The notes below the pieces were generated by a model. It did no database searches, was not told the origin of the DNA, and worked only from the letters and a program-made list of their open reading frames with translations. Positions 17,315-25,842 of a DNA stretch of 54,172 bases are shown in pieces (position 1 is the first letter of the stretch; every line of letters begins with the position of its first letter). A program made the position numbers and the translations under genes. Origin of the DNA: Sulfitobacter brevis (lineage in GTDB: Bacteria; Pseudomonadota; Alphaproteobacteria; Rhodobacterales; Rhodobacteraceae). The stretch lies in contig NZ_FOMW01000018.1 of assembly GCF_900112755.1 (NCBI RefSeq), positions 1 to 54,172 of the forward strand, in the 5' to 3' direction.

Positions 17315-17342
17315 CAATTACACTATGGCGCCGAAAAGTTAA
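17315..17342 (-). promoter_or_regulatory. possible promoter of candidate small RNA A
   Basis: On the minus strand TTAACT (17337-17342) and TAATTG (17315-17320) are 16 bases apart. The match to consensus is moderate, and the predicted start is near 17308. Confidence 0.4.
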
Positions 17343-17393
17343 GTTTGTATGCTCTTTAGGAACGCAAAACCCCACGCGACAAAGGACCTGCAT

Positions 17394-18944
17394 GTGACGG
17401 ACGGAATATTTATCGGCGGCGGCGGCACGGATTACGCGACCAAACAGTTTCTCAGCCTCGGCTATGCTAACCGCCACGGGCTGATCGCGGGGGCCACCGG
17501 CACCGGTAAAACAGTGACGTTGCAGATCCTCGCTGAAGGCTTTTCTGCCGCTGGCGTGCCGGTATTTCTCTCGGATGTTAAAGGCGATCTCTCGGGTCTG
17601 GCCAAGGCTGGCAGCCCGCAGGCCAAGCTGCATGTGCCCTTCACCGAGCGCGCCGCGAAGATCGGCTTTGATGATTTCGATTACGCTGCCTTTCCGGTCA
17701 CTTTTTGGGACATCTTCGGCAAACAGGGCCATCCGGTACGGGCCACAGTCTCCGAGATGGGGCCGCTGCTTTTGGCCCAGCTTTTGCAGCTGAGCGAAGC
17801 GCAGGAGGGCATTCTCAACATCGCCTTCCGTGTCGCCGATCAAGACGGCCTGCCGTTGCTGGACCTCAAAGACCTGCAAGCCTTGCTGGTCTGGGTCGGC
17901 GAAAACGCTAGCGAACTTGCCCTGCGCTACGGCAATGTCTCGGCCGCGTCGGTGGGCACGATCCAGCGCCGCTTGCTGGTGCTTGAAAATCAAGGTGCCG
18001 CCCAGCTTTTCGGTGAACCGGCGCTCGCGCTCGACGATCTGATGCGCACCGATGCGCAGGGCCGCGGCATGATCAACATTCTCGCCGCTGACCAGCTGAT
18101 GGGCGCGCCAAAGCTCTATGCCACCTTCCTGCTGTGGCTGCTGTCCGAGCTTTTCGAAGAACTGCCCGAGGTTGGCGACCCGGACAAACCAAAACTGGTA
18201 TTTTTCTTTGACGAGGCGCACCTGCTCTTTGACGATGCTCCCAAAGCACTGGTCAACAAGGTCGAACAGGTCGCGCGGTTGATCCGGTCCAAGGGGGTGG
18301 GGGTTTACTTCATCACCCAAAACCCCGCCGATGTGCCCGACGACATTCTGGGCCAGCTTGGCAACCGCGTCCAACACGCGCTGCGCGCCTTCACGGCCAA
18401 AGACCGCAAAGAGTTGCGACTGGCCGCGCAAACCTACCGCGAGAACCCGCGCTTTGACACCGAAGAGGCGATCCGCGAAGTTGGCGTCGGCGAGGCGGTG
18501 ACCTCGTTCTTGCAGAAAAAGGGCATTCCCGGCGTGGTCGAGCGGACCCTGATCCGCCCGCCATCCTCGCACCTCGGACCGCTGGACGATGCCGAGCGTG
18601 CGGTGCTTATCGCCGCTTCTGAGATGGCGCAAAAATACGGCACTGTGCTGGATCGCGACTCCGCTTTTGAAATCCTGCAAGCCCGCACCGCACAGGCTGC
18701 GAAAGAAGCCGAGCAAGCCGAACTGGCCGAAGAGAAAGCCGAAGCCGCCGAGGCTGAAAAAGCCCGCGAATTCAACAGCGCCCGACGCTATGGCGGCGGC
18801 AGCACCACATCGCGCCGCAGCACTCGCAAATCCAGCGAGGGCTTCGGCGGCGCCATCGCCAGCGTTGTGATCAAGGAACTTAAAGGCACCACAGGCCGCC
18901 GCATCGTGCGCGGCATCCTCGGCGGGCTCTTCAAGGGCCGCTAA
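17394..18944 (+). CDS. HerA/YjgR-type DUF853 ATPase
   Basis: 516 residues from a GTG at 17394, chosen because AAAGGA lies 7 bases upstream and it matches the short N-terminus of E. coli YjgR; an ATG at 17349 has no such site. Walker A is [10 protein letters not shown] near residue 35, Walker B is [14 protein letters not shown] near 270, and [26 protein letters not shown] near 320 is a family signature. The fold is a FtsK/HerA-like RecA ATPase expected to form hexamers and act as a DNA translocase, but its cellular role is not established. The C-terminus has an Ala/Glu-rich coiled coil (about 435-475) and a basic Gly/Arg/Ser tail. No nuclease partner (NurA) is adjacent. Confidence 0.88.
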   Translation: MTDGIFIGGGGTDYATKQFLSLGYANRHGLIAGATGTGKTVTLQILAEGFSAAGVPVFLSDVKGDLSGLAKAGSPQAKLHVPFTERAAKIGFDDFDYAAFPVTFWDIFGKQGHPVRATVSEMGPLLLAQLLQLSEAQEGILNIAFRVADQDGLPLLDLKDLQALLVWVGENASELALRYGNVSAASVGTIQRRLLVLENQGAAQLFGEPALALDDLMRTDAQGRGMINILAADQLMGAPKLYATFLLWLLSELFEELPEVGDPDKPKLVFFFDEAHLLFDDAPKALVNKVEQVARLIRSKGVGVYFITQNPADVPDDILGQLGNRVQHALRAFTAKDRKELRLAAQTYRENPRFDTEEAIREVGVGEAVTSFLQKKGIPGVVERTLIRPPSSHLGPLDDAERAVLIAASEMAQKYGTVLDRDSAFEILQARTAQAAKEAEQAELAEEKAEAAEAEKAREFNSARRYGGGSTTSRRSTRKSSEGFGGAIASVVIKELKGTTGRRIVRGILGGLFKGR

Positions 18945-18958
18945 TACCAGACGTAAAA

Positions 18959-19001
18959 AGGGCGCGGTCGGCCTCAGCCCCGCGCCCTGTTCTCTCTTTT
19001 T
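18959..19001 (+). terminator. bidirectional terminator
   Basis: AGGGCGCGG (18959-18967) pairs with CCGCGCCCT (18980-18988), followed by GTTCTCTCTTTTT on the plus strand. On the minus strand the stem is followed by TTTTTACG. It separates the DUF853 gene from the convergent liv operon. Confidence 0.85.
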
Positions 19002-19052
19002 GACCTTAAATACCGCTGTGCGACCCTGCGTTAAAACACAGCGCCCGAGGGA

Positions 19053-20357
19053 CTATTTCTCGGGTATCAACCCGCGCGGGCTGAACCGCAGCACCAAAAG
19101 CAGCACCAACCCCATCGTCATCAACCGCATATGCGCTGCACTCTCGATCAGGTGGTCTTTCAGCGCCGAGCCGTCCGCCATGCCGTAGGTGATTACATTC
19201 ATCAGCCACAGGCCCATCGGCTCAACCTGAACCCACAAGAACCAGATCAAAAACCCGCCGAGCACCGCGCCAAAGTTGTTGCCCGATCCACCGACAATCA
19301 CCATCACCCAGATCAAAAAGGTAAAGCGCAACGGCTGATAGGTGCCCGGCGTCAACTGGCCATCCATGGTGGTCATCATCGCACCTGCAATGCCGCAGAT
19401 CGCGGACCCGAGGATAAACACCTGCAAATGCCGCGCAGTGACGTCTTTGCCCATCGCTTCCGCTGCGACTTCGTTATCGCGGATTGCGCGCAACATACGG
19501 CCCCAAGGCGAATGGAGCGCCCGTTGGCTTAGCCACAATAGGGTCAGCAAGACCGCCGCAAACAAAAGGATATACAGAAACTTCACCCAGAGTGTTGACC
19601 CTTCAACCGGATCAAACCCAAGGCTCGCCGCCCGTGCGACAAATTCGGGGCTGTTTTGCAGATCAATCTCGTAAGGCACCGGACGCGGCACGCCGATCAC
19701 GTTTTTAACGCCGCGCGTCAGCCAATCTTCGTTTTTAAGCACGGCGATGATGATTTCGGCAATGCCCAGCGTCGCAATCGCCAGATAGTCCGACCGCAAC
19801 CCCAGTGCCGCCTTGCCAATCAACCAAGCCGCCGCGCCGGCAAACAACCCGCCCACAGGCCAAGCCAGCAAAACCGGCAGGCCCAGCCCACCAAGATAAC
19901 CGGTATTCGCAGGGTTAATGGCTTCAACCCGCTCCACCGCCGGATCTAGCAAGGCGCGGAACACAAAGAACCCGACGACCAGCACTGCTAGCACCGCCAG
20001 ATTGCGCAGCCATCCGGCCTGCATCCGCTTCATCATCACCACGGCGATGATAATCGTGCCCGCGCCCATCAGCAGGGCCCCGACAACAGCGAAACCACCC
20101 GTCGTCCATGCGCCTTCGGTGCGCGGCATGCCGACCAGCACAGCGGCCAAGCCACCCAAAGCGACAAAGCCCATGATGCCAACGTTAAACAGCCCCGCAA
20201 ACCCCCACTGCAGGTTCACACCCAAGGCCATAATCGATGAAATCAGCCCCATCGCGATAATCAGCAGCGCCGAGTTCCAGCTGTTAAATATGCCAACATA
20301 GACGATAAGCGCCGCCACCACGGCAAAGAGTACGGTGTTCTTGAGTGTCTGGCTCAT
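19053..20357 (-). CDS. livM: branched-chain amino acid ABC transporter permease LivM
   Basis: 434 residues, about ten hydrophobic segments. The signature region LGLRSDYLAIATLGIAEIIIAVLKN and the EAA-like loop AIRDNEVAAEAMGKDVTARHLQVFILGSAICGIAGAM identify a BPD_transp_2 permease of the LivM type. The first ~170 residues include an extra hydrophobic region with an insert not found in shorter LivM proteins. It pairs with LivH in the inner membrane to form the channel. The start codon overlaps the livH stop by 4 bases (ATGA), and this is the last gene of the operon, ended by the terminator at 18959. Confidence 0.93.
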   Translation of the reverse strand: MSQTLKNTVLFAVVAALIVYVGIFNSWNSALLIIAMGLISSIMALGVNLQWGFAGLFNVGIMGFVALGGLAAVLVGMPRTEGAWTTGGFAVVGALLMGAGTIIIAVVMMKRMQAGWLRNLAVLAVLVVGFFVFRALLDPAVERVEAINPANTGYLGGLGLPVLLAWPVGGLFAGAAAWLIGKAALGLRSDYLAIATLGIAEIIIAVLKNEDWLTRGVKNVIGVPRPVPYEIDLQNSPEFVARAASLGFDPVEGSTLWVKFLYILLFAAVLLTLLWLSQRALHSPWGRMLRAIRDNEVAAEAMGKDVTARHLQVFILGSAICGIAGAMMTTMDGQLTPGTYQPLRFTFLIWVMVIVGGSGNNFGAVLGGFLIWFLWVQVEPMGLWLMNVITYGMADGSALKDHLIESAAHMRLMTMGLVLLLVLRFSPRGLIPEK

Positions 20358-21364
20358 GTCGATTGCCCCTTGAACAGGCCCGTAGGTTTGATCAGCAAAA
20401 CGATCAGCAGGATCACAAAGCTGACCGCGAATTTATAGTCGGTGGACATCAACTGCACCAAACCGTCCGGCTCCATGCCATTTGGCATCACATAGCCAAT
20501 CACCTTCTTCCATGCGTAGGTCACGGTGACCTCGCTGAAGGCGATAATAAAACCGCCCGCAATCGCGCCCAGCGGATTGCCTAGACCGCCTACAATCGCG
20601 CTGGCAAAGATCGGCAGCAAAAGCTGGAAGTAGGTGAACGGTTTGAAGGATTTATCCAGCCCGTAGAGCACACCCGCCGTGGTGGCGAGGCAGGCCACGA
20701 TGATCCATGTGATCATCACCACCCGTTCCGGGTTGATCCCCGAAAGCAACGCCAGGTCTTCATTGTCGGAATAAGCCCGCATTGACTTGCCCGAGCGGGT
20801 TTTGTTGAGGAACCAGAACAGCAAAGCCACCACGATGATTGCCGTAACGATGGTGATTGCTTGGGTTGTTTTGAACGACAACCCTTCCTCAAGGCCGGTC
20901 ATCGCTTTGAAATCGCGTGCCGAGATTATGAAACGTTCTCCGTCGAGAAAGTTCTTATCGTCAGCGCCGATGATAAAGCGGGTAATGCCGTTGTAGATAA
21001 AGGTCACACCCAGCGACACGATCACCAGAATGACCGGTTTGGCCTTCTTTTCGCGGTAAAACCGATAGACAACACGGTCGGTCCCCAGCAACAGCAAGAT
21101 TGTAAAGACGATGCCAAAGGGCAGGGCCAGCAAGGCCGTGGGCAGAACCCCGAGGCTCAGCCCCCAAGACTGGAACAGCCAGGTGACCAGCAACGTGGCC
21201 ATCGCCCCCAGCGCCATTGTGTCGCCGTGGGCAAAGTTCGAAAACCGCAGGATGCCATAAACCAAAGTCACCCCCAGTGCCCCGAGGGCAAGCTGTGAGC
21301 CATAGGCAATGCCCGGGATCAGGACATAGTTGGCAAGCGCGACGATTGCGTTGAGAAGATCCAT
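20354..21364 (-). CDS. livH: branched-chain amino acid ABC transporter permease LivH
   Basis: 336 residues, mostly membrane-spanning helices. GIAYGSQLALGALGVTLVYGILRFSNFAHGDTMALGAM at the N-terminus and YSDNEDLALLSGINPERVVMITWIIVACLATTAGVLYGLD in the cytoplasmic loop (given here in outline) are typical of LivH. It forms the translocation path with LivM. The start at 21364 has GAGGA about 10 bases upstream; longer in-frame extensions run into the livF coding region and lack membrane character. The start codon overlaps the stop of a 36-codon small ORF (TGATG). Confidence 0.93.
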   Translation of the reverse strand: MDLLNAIVALANYVLIPGIAYGSQLALGALGVTLVYGILRFSNFAHGDTMALGAMATLLVTWLFQSWGLSLGVLPTALLALPFGIVFTILLLLGTDRVVYRFYREKKAKPVILVIVSLGVTFIYNGITRFIIGADDKNFLDGERFIISARDFKAMTGLEEGLSFKTTQAITIVTAIIVVALLFWFLNKTRSGKSMRAYSDNEDLALLSGINPERVVMITWIIVACLATTAGVLYGLDKSFKPFTYFQLLLPIFASAIVGGLGNPLGAIAGGFIIAFSEVTVTYAWKKVIGYVMPNGMEPDGLVQLMSTDYKFAVSFVILLIVLLIKPTGLFKGQST

Positions 21365-21474
21365 CAGTAAAATTCCTCGCATGCGCCGGATGCGGCGGGC
21401 CGCGTGGCGAATGGACATAGCGTCCGGTCGGACCGGACAGGCTGGGGCAGGGTGGGCAGGGTCATCATCCTCAT
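21364..21474 (-). CDS. small ORF between livF and livH, 36 codons, coupled on both sides
   Basis: The ATG at 21474 overlaps the livF stop (ATGA) and the TGA at 21364-21366 overlaps the livH start (TGATG), so the ORF fills the whole gap. Two further ATG codons at 21468 and 21465 are better placed for the GGGAGG at 21475-21480. The peptide is Pro/Thr-rich at first (MTLPTLPQPVRSDRTL) and has two cysteines near the end. Codons end mostly in G or C, as in the neighbouring genes. It has no recognisable domain. It may be a real small protein, or its translation may only hand ribosomes from livF to livH. Confidence 0.45.
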   Translation of the reverse strand: MRMMTLPTLPQPVRSDRTLCPFATRPAASGACEEFY

Positions 21475-22289
21475 CCTCCCAAGAAGCTTTTGCGGACTTC
21501 CGGATCGGCCAGCAGTTCCTTGCCGGTGCCGGTAAAGGCATTGGCGCCTTGCACCAGCACAAACCCCTTATCTGCGATCTCCAACGCCTGACGGGCGTTC
21601 TGTTCGACCATCAGGATCGGAATGCCGGTACGCGCCACTTCGATAATCCGGTCGAACAGCTCGTCCATCACAATCGGGCTGACACCGGCCGTCGGCTCGT
21701 CAAGCATCAAGACCTTGGGTTGGGTCATCAGCGCGCGGCCCACGGCCACCTGCTGACGCTGTCCGCCTGAAAGCTCGCCGGCGGCCTGAAAGCGTTTGTC
21801 CTTAAGGATCGGAAACAGATCGTAAACCTGCGCCAGTGTATCCCTGAAATCATCGCGGCGGATAAAGGCCCCCATTTCAAGGTTTTCCTCCACCGTCATC
21901 GACGTGAAGATATTCGAGGTTTGCGGCACAAAGCCCATGCCCTTGGCCACACGGTCCTGCGGGCTGAGATTGGTGATGTCCTCGCCATCGAGCCGCACAT
22001 GGCCTTTGCGCATGTCGAGCATGCCAAAAACCGCCTTCATCCCGGTTGACTTGCCCGCCCCGTTGGGGCCGACAATGACGGCGATCTCGCCCTTTTCAAC
22101 AGAAATCGTGCAATCGTGCAGGATATCGGGGCCATTGCCGTAACCTGCGGTCATGCTGTCGCCTATCAGGAACGGGCCGCCGGGGGCGTCAAAGGATTTG
22201 CCGGTCGATTTCGGCATCACCGATCCCATGCCTTTAGGATTCCCAATGGAGACATCCTTGTTGCCCCGATCACCGTATGCATCACTCAT
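21471..22289 (-). CDS. livF: branched-chain amino acid ABC transporter ATP-binding protein LivF
   Basis: 272 residues. Walker A GPNGAGKST near residue 76, the ABC signature LSGGQRQQ near 173 and Walker B VLMLDEPTAG near 195 are intact. It hydrolyses ATP to drive uptake, working with LivG on the inner face of the membrane. The ABC domain begins only after about 45 residues, so there is an N-terminal extension (MSDAYGDRGNKDVSIG...) not present in typical ~235-residue LivF proteins. GAGG lies 6 bases before the ATG. The start overlaps the end of a 54-codon small ORF by 8 bases. Confidence 0.93.
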   Translation of the reverse strand: MSDAYGDRGNKDVSIGNPKGMGSVMPKSTGKSFDAPGGPFLIGDSMTAGYGNGPDILHDCTISVEKGEIAVIVGPNGAGKSTGMKAVFGMLDMRKGHVRLDGEDITNLSPQDRVAKGMGFVPQTSNIFTSMTVEENLEMGAFIRRDDFRDTLAQVYDLFPILKDKRFQAAGELSGGQRQQVAVGRALMTQPKVLMLDEPTAGVSPIVMDELFDRIIEVARTGIPILMVEQNARQALEIADKGFVLVQGANAFTGTGKELLADPEVRKSFLGG

Positions 22290-22446
22290 AACTGCCTCTT
22301 TCCGGCGCAGTCACATGGCGCCCGTCTTCTTGTGTCTTGCGAAGGGTGCCAGCAGCGCCGACCCGAAAACCGGTCACGCCTGTCGCTGTCACGCTTTGCA
22401 CATCTAAATCCTGAATTTCGACAAACCCGTGCGGGTGCTGCCGCAT
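22282..22446 (-). CDS. small ORF between livG and livF, 54 residues, coupled on both sides
   Basis: The ATG (22446-22444) shares one base with the livG stop (TGATG), and the TGA lies 8 bases inside the livF start (ATGAGTGA). It therefore spans the entire 156-base gap. The peptide starts MRQHPHGFVEIQDLDVQSV and is polar with no membrane segment, cysteine or known domain. A weak AAGG lies about 12 bases upstream, so translation would depend on ribosomes ending livG. It could be a real small protein of the transporter operon or a coupling device. Confidence 0.4.
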   Translation of the reverse strand: MRQHPHGFVEIQDLDVQSVTATGVTGFRVGAAGTLRKTQEDGRHVTAPERGSYE

Positions 22447-23249
22447 CACGCGCCGACCTTGTCTTTGTGTTTGAGACCTGTGCCGAGATAGGCTTCGATT
22501 ACCTGCTCGTTGGCTTTGATCTCGGCCAAGGTGCCTTCGGCCAGCACGTGGCCTTCGGCCATACAGATCACCGGATCGCAAAGCTTGCCGATAAAATCCA
22601 TGTCGTGTTCAATGACCACAAAGGTATAGCCGCGCTCTTTGTTGAGCCGCAGGATCGCGTCCGCGATGGTGTTGAGCAGAGTGCGGTTCACGCCCGCGCC
22701 GACTTCATCCAGAAACACAATCTTGGCGTCGACCATCATGGTGCGGCCAAGCTCCAACAGCTTTTTTTGACCGCCCGAAATTTGTCCGGCTTTCTGATCC
22801 GCCAAATGGGAGATGGTCAGGAATTCGAGAACCTCGTCGGCCTTGGCCCGCAAGGCGCGCTCTTCATCGGCGATGCGCCGTGTGCCGAACCAAGTGTTCC
22901 AAAGGGTTTCGCCCGACTGGTTGCCGGGCACCATCATCAGGTTCTCGCGGCAGGTCATCGAGTGGAATTCATGCGCGATCTGGAAGGTGCGCAGCAGACC
23001 CTTGTGGAAAAGCGTATGGGGCGGCAGACCGGTGATATCCTCGCCATCCATAAAAACCCGACCCGTGGTCGGTTTAAGAACACCTGCGATGACGTTGAAA
23101 AGCGTGGTTTTTCCTGCGCCGTTTGGGCCAATCAATCCGGTGATTGATCCGCGGTCGATGTTCAGGCTTGCGCCGTCCACCGCGTGGAATCCGCCAAAAT
23201 GCTTATGCAGGTCTTCAACGACGATCATGTGTTCGTCACTGTGGCTCAT
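22446..23249 (-). CDS. livG: branched-chain amino acid ABC transporter ATP-binding protein LivG
   Basis: 267 residues. Walker A GPNGAGKTT near residue 40, the signature ISGGQKKLLELGR near 160 and Walker B IVFLDEVGAGVN near 180 are intact, with the H-loop in VIEHDMDF. The last 40 residues (EGTLAEIKANEQVIEAYLG) are the LivG/LptB-type C-terminal tail. It partners LivF as the ATPase of the high-affinity branched-chain amino acid importer. The gene is 102 bases after livK, separated by a strong hairpin. Confidence 0.93.
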   Translation of the reverse strand: MSHSDEHMIVVEDLHKHFGGFHAVDGASLNIDRGSITGLIGPNGAGKTTLFNVIAGVLKPTTGRVFMDGEDITGLPPHTLFHKGLLRTFQIAHEFHSMTCRENLMMVPGNQSGETLWNTWFGTRRIADEERALRAKADEVLEFLTISHLADQKAGQISGGQKKLLELGRTMMVDAKIVFLDEVGAGVNRTLLNTIADAILRLNKERGYTFVVIEHDMDFIGKLCDPVICMAEGHVLAEGTLAEIKANEQVIEAYLGTGLKHKDKVGA

Positions 23250-23297
23250 GTTACTATCCCTGTCGTGCGCCAGCCTTGGGACTGGTCGTTATATAGG

Positions 23298-23327
23298 GGT
23301 ACAGCCCGGATTTCTCCGGGCTGTACC
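23298..23327 (-). other. intercistronic hairpin between livK and livG
   Basis: A perfect 13-bp stem (GGTACAGCCCGGA and its complement) has a 4-base loop. It is not followed by a U-tract, so it is more likely an mRNA-stabilising or partially terminating element. Such hairpins after a binding-protein gene allow that gene to be expressed above the membrane components. Confidence 0.75.
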
Positions 23328-23351
23328 ACGTCTTCAGACATACATTACGGC

Positions 23352-24542
23352 TTACTTGAAACCAACAGTTTCAATCTTGCCGTCTTTGACTTCGATCATC
23401 CGGTAGGTGCCAGCGGCTTCACCGGCGCCGACAAGTTCGACCGCCGATGCGCCGACGTAGTCGATGTCGGTGCCCGCTTTGATCAGCTCAAGCGCTTTGC
23501 CCAGCTCGCCAGGATAGATCTTCTCGCCCGGAGCGTTAGCCACTTCGAGGATCTTTTCCTTATAGACGGCAGGATCGGTAGACCCTGATGCCTGCATTGC
23601 CAGCATAAACAGCGCCGCTGCGTCATAGGCTTCGGGTGTGTAAGGTGATGTCGCCTCAAACGCGCCGTCAACCATCTTGATCAGCGTTTCAATGCCCTGA
23701 CCTTCGGAACCAGCGATCTGGCCGTAGGAGCCATCAAGGTCCGGACCGATGTTTTTGGGCAGGTTTTCACCAATCATACCGCCCGGCAGACCGAATGTCT
23801 CCCATGCGCCCGCGTCCAGCGCGGATTTGATGATACCGGCACCACCTTGGTCAAGATATCCTGCAACAACCAGCAGGTCACCACCGGCAGATGCCAGCGC
23901 GCCGATTTCGGCAGAGTAGTCTGCTTTACCGTCTTCGTGGGCTGCAACGATCGTGACTTCACCGCCCGCAGCTTTGAACGAGGATTCGATCGCGTCGGCC
24001 AGACCCTTGCCATAGTCGTTGTTGGTATAGGTCAGCGCGATGGATTTCACGCCACGCTCGTTCAGGATCTCGGCCATAACTTCGCCTTCGCGGGCGTCAG
24101 AGGGCGAGGTGCGGAAAAACAGACCGTTGTCTTCCATTGTGGACAAACCGGGTGAAGTGGCCGAGGGCGAGATCATTACCATGCCATTGGGGATTGCGAC
24201 GTTCTGCAACACCGCACCGGTGACGCCGGAGCAATCCGCACCGATGATGCCGCTGACACCGTCCGCGATCATCCGCTCGGCAGAGGCCACAGCCAGACCG
24301 TTGTCGATACAGCCGGAATCACCGCGCACGGAGGTCACCTTGGTGCCGTCCATGAACATGCCACTGTCGGTGACTTCTTTCATCGCCATTTCGGCGCCGC
24401 CTGACATCGGGCCGGTCAGTGATTCAATGGGGCCAGTGAAACCGAACAGAACGCCCAGTTTGACTTCTTTTGCGTGTGCGTCGGCAAAGGCGTTTGTCGC
24501 CAGTAGCGCCGTGGCCGTTGAGGCCAGAAGCAGCTTTTTCAT
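23352..24542 (-). CDS. livK: branched-chain amino acid ABC transporter periplasmic binding protein
   Basis: 396 residues. A signal peptide at 1-24 (MKKLLLASTATALLATNAFA) precedes a type I periplasmic-binding fold (Peripla_BP_6), with KLGVLFGFTGPIESLTGPM near the start and SVRGDSGCIDNGLAVASAERMI. It captures leucine, isoleucine or valine, or a related substrate, and delivers it to LivHM; the exact specificity cannot be read from sequence. GGGAG about 7 bases before the ATG at 24542 fixes the start. It is the first gene of the livK-G-F-H-M operon. Confidence 0.92.
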   Translation of the reverse strand: MKKLLLASTATALLATNAFADAHAKEVKLGVLFGFTGPIESLTGPMSGGAEMAMKEVTDSGMFMDGTKVTSVRGDSGCIDNGLAVASAERMIADGVSGIIGADCSGVTGAVLQNVAIPNGMVMISPSATSPGLSTMEDNGLFFRTSPSDAREGEVMAEILNERGVKSIALTYTNNDYGKGLADAIESSFKAAGGEVTIVAAHEDGKADYSAEIGALASAGGDLLVVAGYLDQGGAGIIKSALDAGAWETFGLPGGMIGENLPKNIGPDLDGSYGQIAGSEGQGIETLIKMVDGAFEATSPYTPEAYDAAALFMLAMQASGSTDPAVYKEKILEVANAPGEKIYPGELGKALELIKAGTDIDYVGASAVELVGAGEAAGTYRMIEVKDGKIETVGFK

Positions 24543-24559
24543 TTTTTTCTCCCTAGTTG

Positions 24560-24572
24560 GAACATAATGTTC
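24560..24572. promoter_or_regulatory. palindrome in the livK leader, possible operator
   Basis: GAACAT-A-ATGTTC is a perfect inverted repeat 18 bases upstream of the livK start codon, in the region divergent to the sugar dehydrogenase gene. No regulator can be named. Confidence 0.35.
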
Positions 24573-24722
24573 GCAATCGAGGTTAGGGGGTGGTCTGATA
24601 AAAGAAAAGTGATTTTTCAGGCCTGTTTCGCCAAAAATGTGGGGGCCCGGCAGAGAGAAGTGGAGAATTCCGTCACTAAAGCTAACTGAAATGGAACATC
24701 TCTCCAGAATGAGGTTGATCTG

Positions 24723-25820
24723 ATGCGGATTCCGAAAATTCTTACCGGTTTTCTGCCTGCGGTGGCGGTTGCGCTCTGTTGCACAGCACCCGCCTCGGGC
24801 CAGCAAAATATGATGATAGAACCAATGATTTCGGGGCTAGAAAGTCCATGGGCCGTAGCGCCCTTAACGGATCAATCTGCCTTGGTCACCCTGAAAGGCG
24901 GAGATCTGATGTTTGTCAAGGCCGGCGAGGTGACACGCGTCTCGGGCGTGCCGGAGGTCGTAGACGAGGGGCAGGGTGGCTTGCTCGACGTCACATTGGC
25001 GATTGACTTTGACACCACGCGGGAAGTGTTTCTCACCTACGTGAAAGACCAGGGCGGCGGTAGTATCGGCACAGCCCTGGCGCGGGCGCGGCTGTCGGCG
25101 GATGCCAGCGCGCTCGAGGACGTGGCCGAGCTTTTTGCCATGCAAACCGGCACCCGTGGCGGGCGGCATTTCGGGTCGCGGGTGGTGCAGGCAGCAGATG
25201 GCATGTTGTTTGTCACGATTGGTGAACGCGGTGACCAGCTTGCCGCGCAGGACCTCAGCCGTCACAATGGCAAGGTGATCCGGTTAAACCGCGATGGCTC
25301 GGTCCCGCAGGACAATCCCTTTGTCGGCCAGAGCGGTGCACGACCCGAAATCTGGTCGTATGGGCATCGCAATCCGCAAGGCGCGGGATTTGATCTTGAG
25401 GGAAATCTTTGGGTGTCGGAACATGGGGCCAAGGGCGGCGACGAGGTGAACAGAATCGAAAAGAGCCGCAACTACGGCTGGCCGGTAATCTCCTTTGGCG
25501 TGCATTATTCAGGCGCGCAGATCGGCGAAGGCAGCGCCAAGGAGGGGATGGAGCAGCCCGGATTCTATTGGGACCCATCCATCGCGCCCTCTGGCTTGAT
25601 GGTTTACTCCGGCAAGATGTTCCCCACGTGGCAGGGGGATATCTTTGTCGGCTCGCTCAAGTTCGACTATATCGCCCAACTTCGGGGGGAGCCACTTGTC
25701 GAGGTGGCGCAGATCAAGACTGACGAGACCCTGCGCGTGCGCGATATTGTCGAAGCCCCCGACGGGGCGATCTGGTTCATTTCAGAGATTAACGGCGCGG
25801 TTTACCGGATTTTCCGGTAA
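24723..25820 (+). CDS. secreted PQQ-dependent sugar dehydrogenase (YliI/Asd-type)
   Basis: 365 residues. A signal peptide at 1-26 ends ASGQ. The GSDH six-bladed propeller is seen from SGLESPWAVAPL onward, with GRHFGSRVV near 145, FVTIGERGD near 162, WSYGHRNPQGAGFD near 210, WVSEHGAKGGDEVN near 228 and APSGLMVYSGKMFP near 280. These carry the calcium- and PQQ-binding residues of soluble aldose sugar dehydrogenases. It would oxidise aldose sugars in the periplasm, passing electrons to a carrier; the sugar is not known. PQQ synthesis genes are not in the window. It diverges from livK and converges on the GlxA-type regulator, 22 bases away. Confidence 0.87.
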   Translation: MRIPKILTGFLPAVAVALCCTAPASGQQNMMIEPMISGLESPWAVAPLTDQSALVTLKGGDLMFVKAGEVTRVSGVPEVVDEGQGGLLDVTLAIDFDTTREVFLTYVKDQGGGSIGTALARARLSADASALEDVAELFAMQTGTRGGRHFGSRVVQAADGMLFVTIGERGDQLAAQDLSRHNGKVIRLNRDGSVPQDNPFVGQSGARPEIWSYGHRNPQGAGFDLEGNLWVSEHGAKGGDEVNRIEKSRNYGWPVISFGVHYSGAQIGEGSAKEGMEQPGFYWDPSIAPSGLMVYSGKMFPTWQGDIFVGSLKFDYIAQLRGEPLVEVAQIKTDETLRVRDIVEAPDGAIWFISEINGAVYRIFR

Positions 25821-25842
25821 CTCCGCTTGGCCGGAAATACGA

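Noticed and set aside
17199..18716. 505-codon open frame on the minus strand
   Set aside because: It is fully antisense to the DUF853 ATPase gene, which has clear Walker motifs. Long antisense frames are common in high-GC genes, and the translation has no recognisable domain.
22116..23147. 343-codon open frame on the plus strand
   Set aside because: It is antisense to livF, the small ORF and livG, which have intact ABC motifs.
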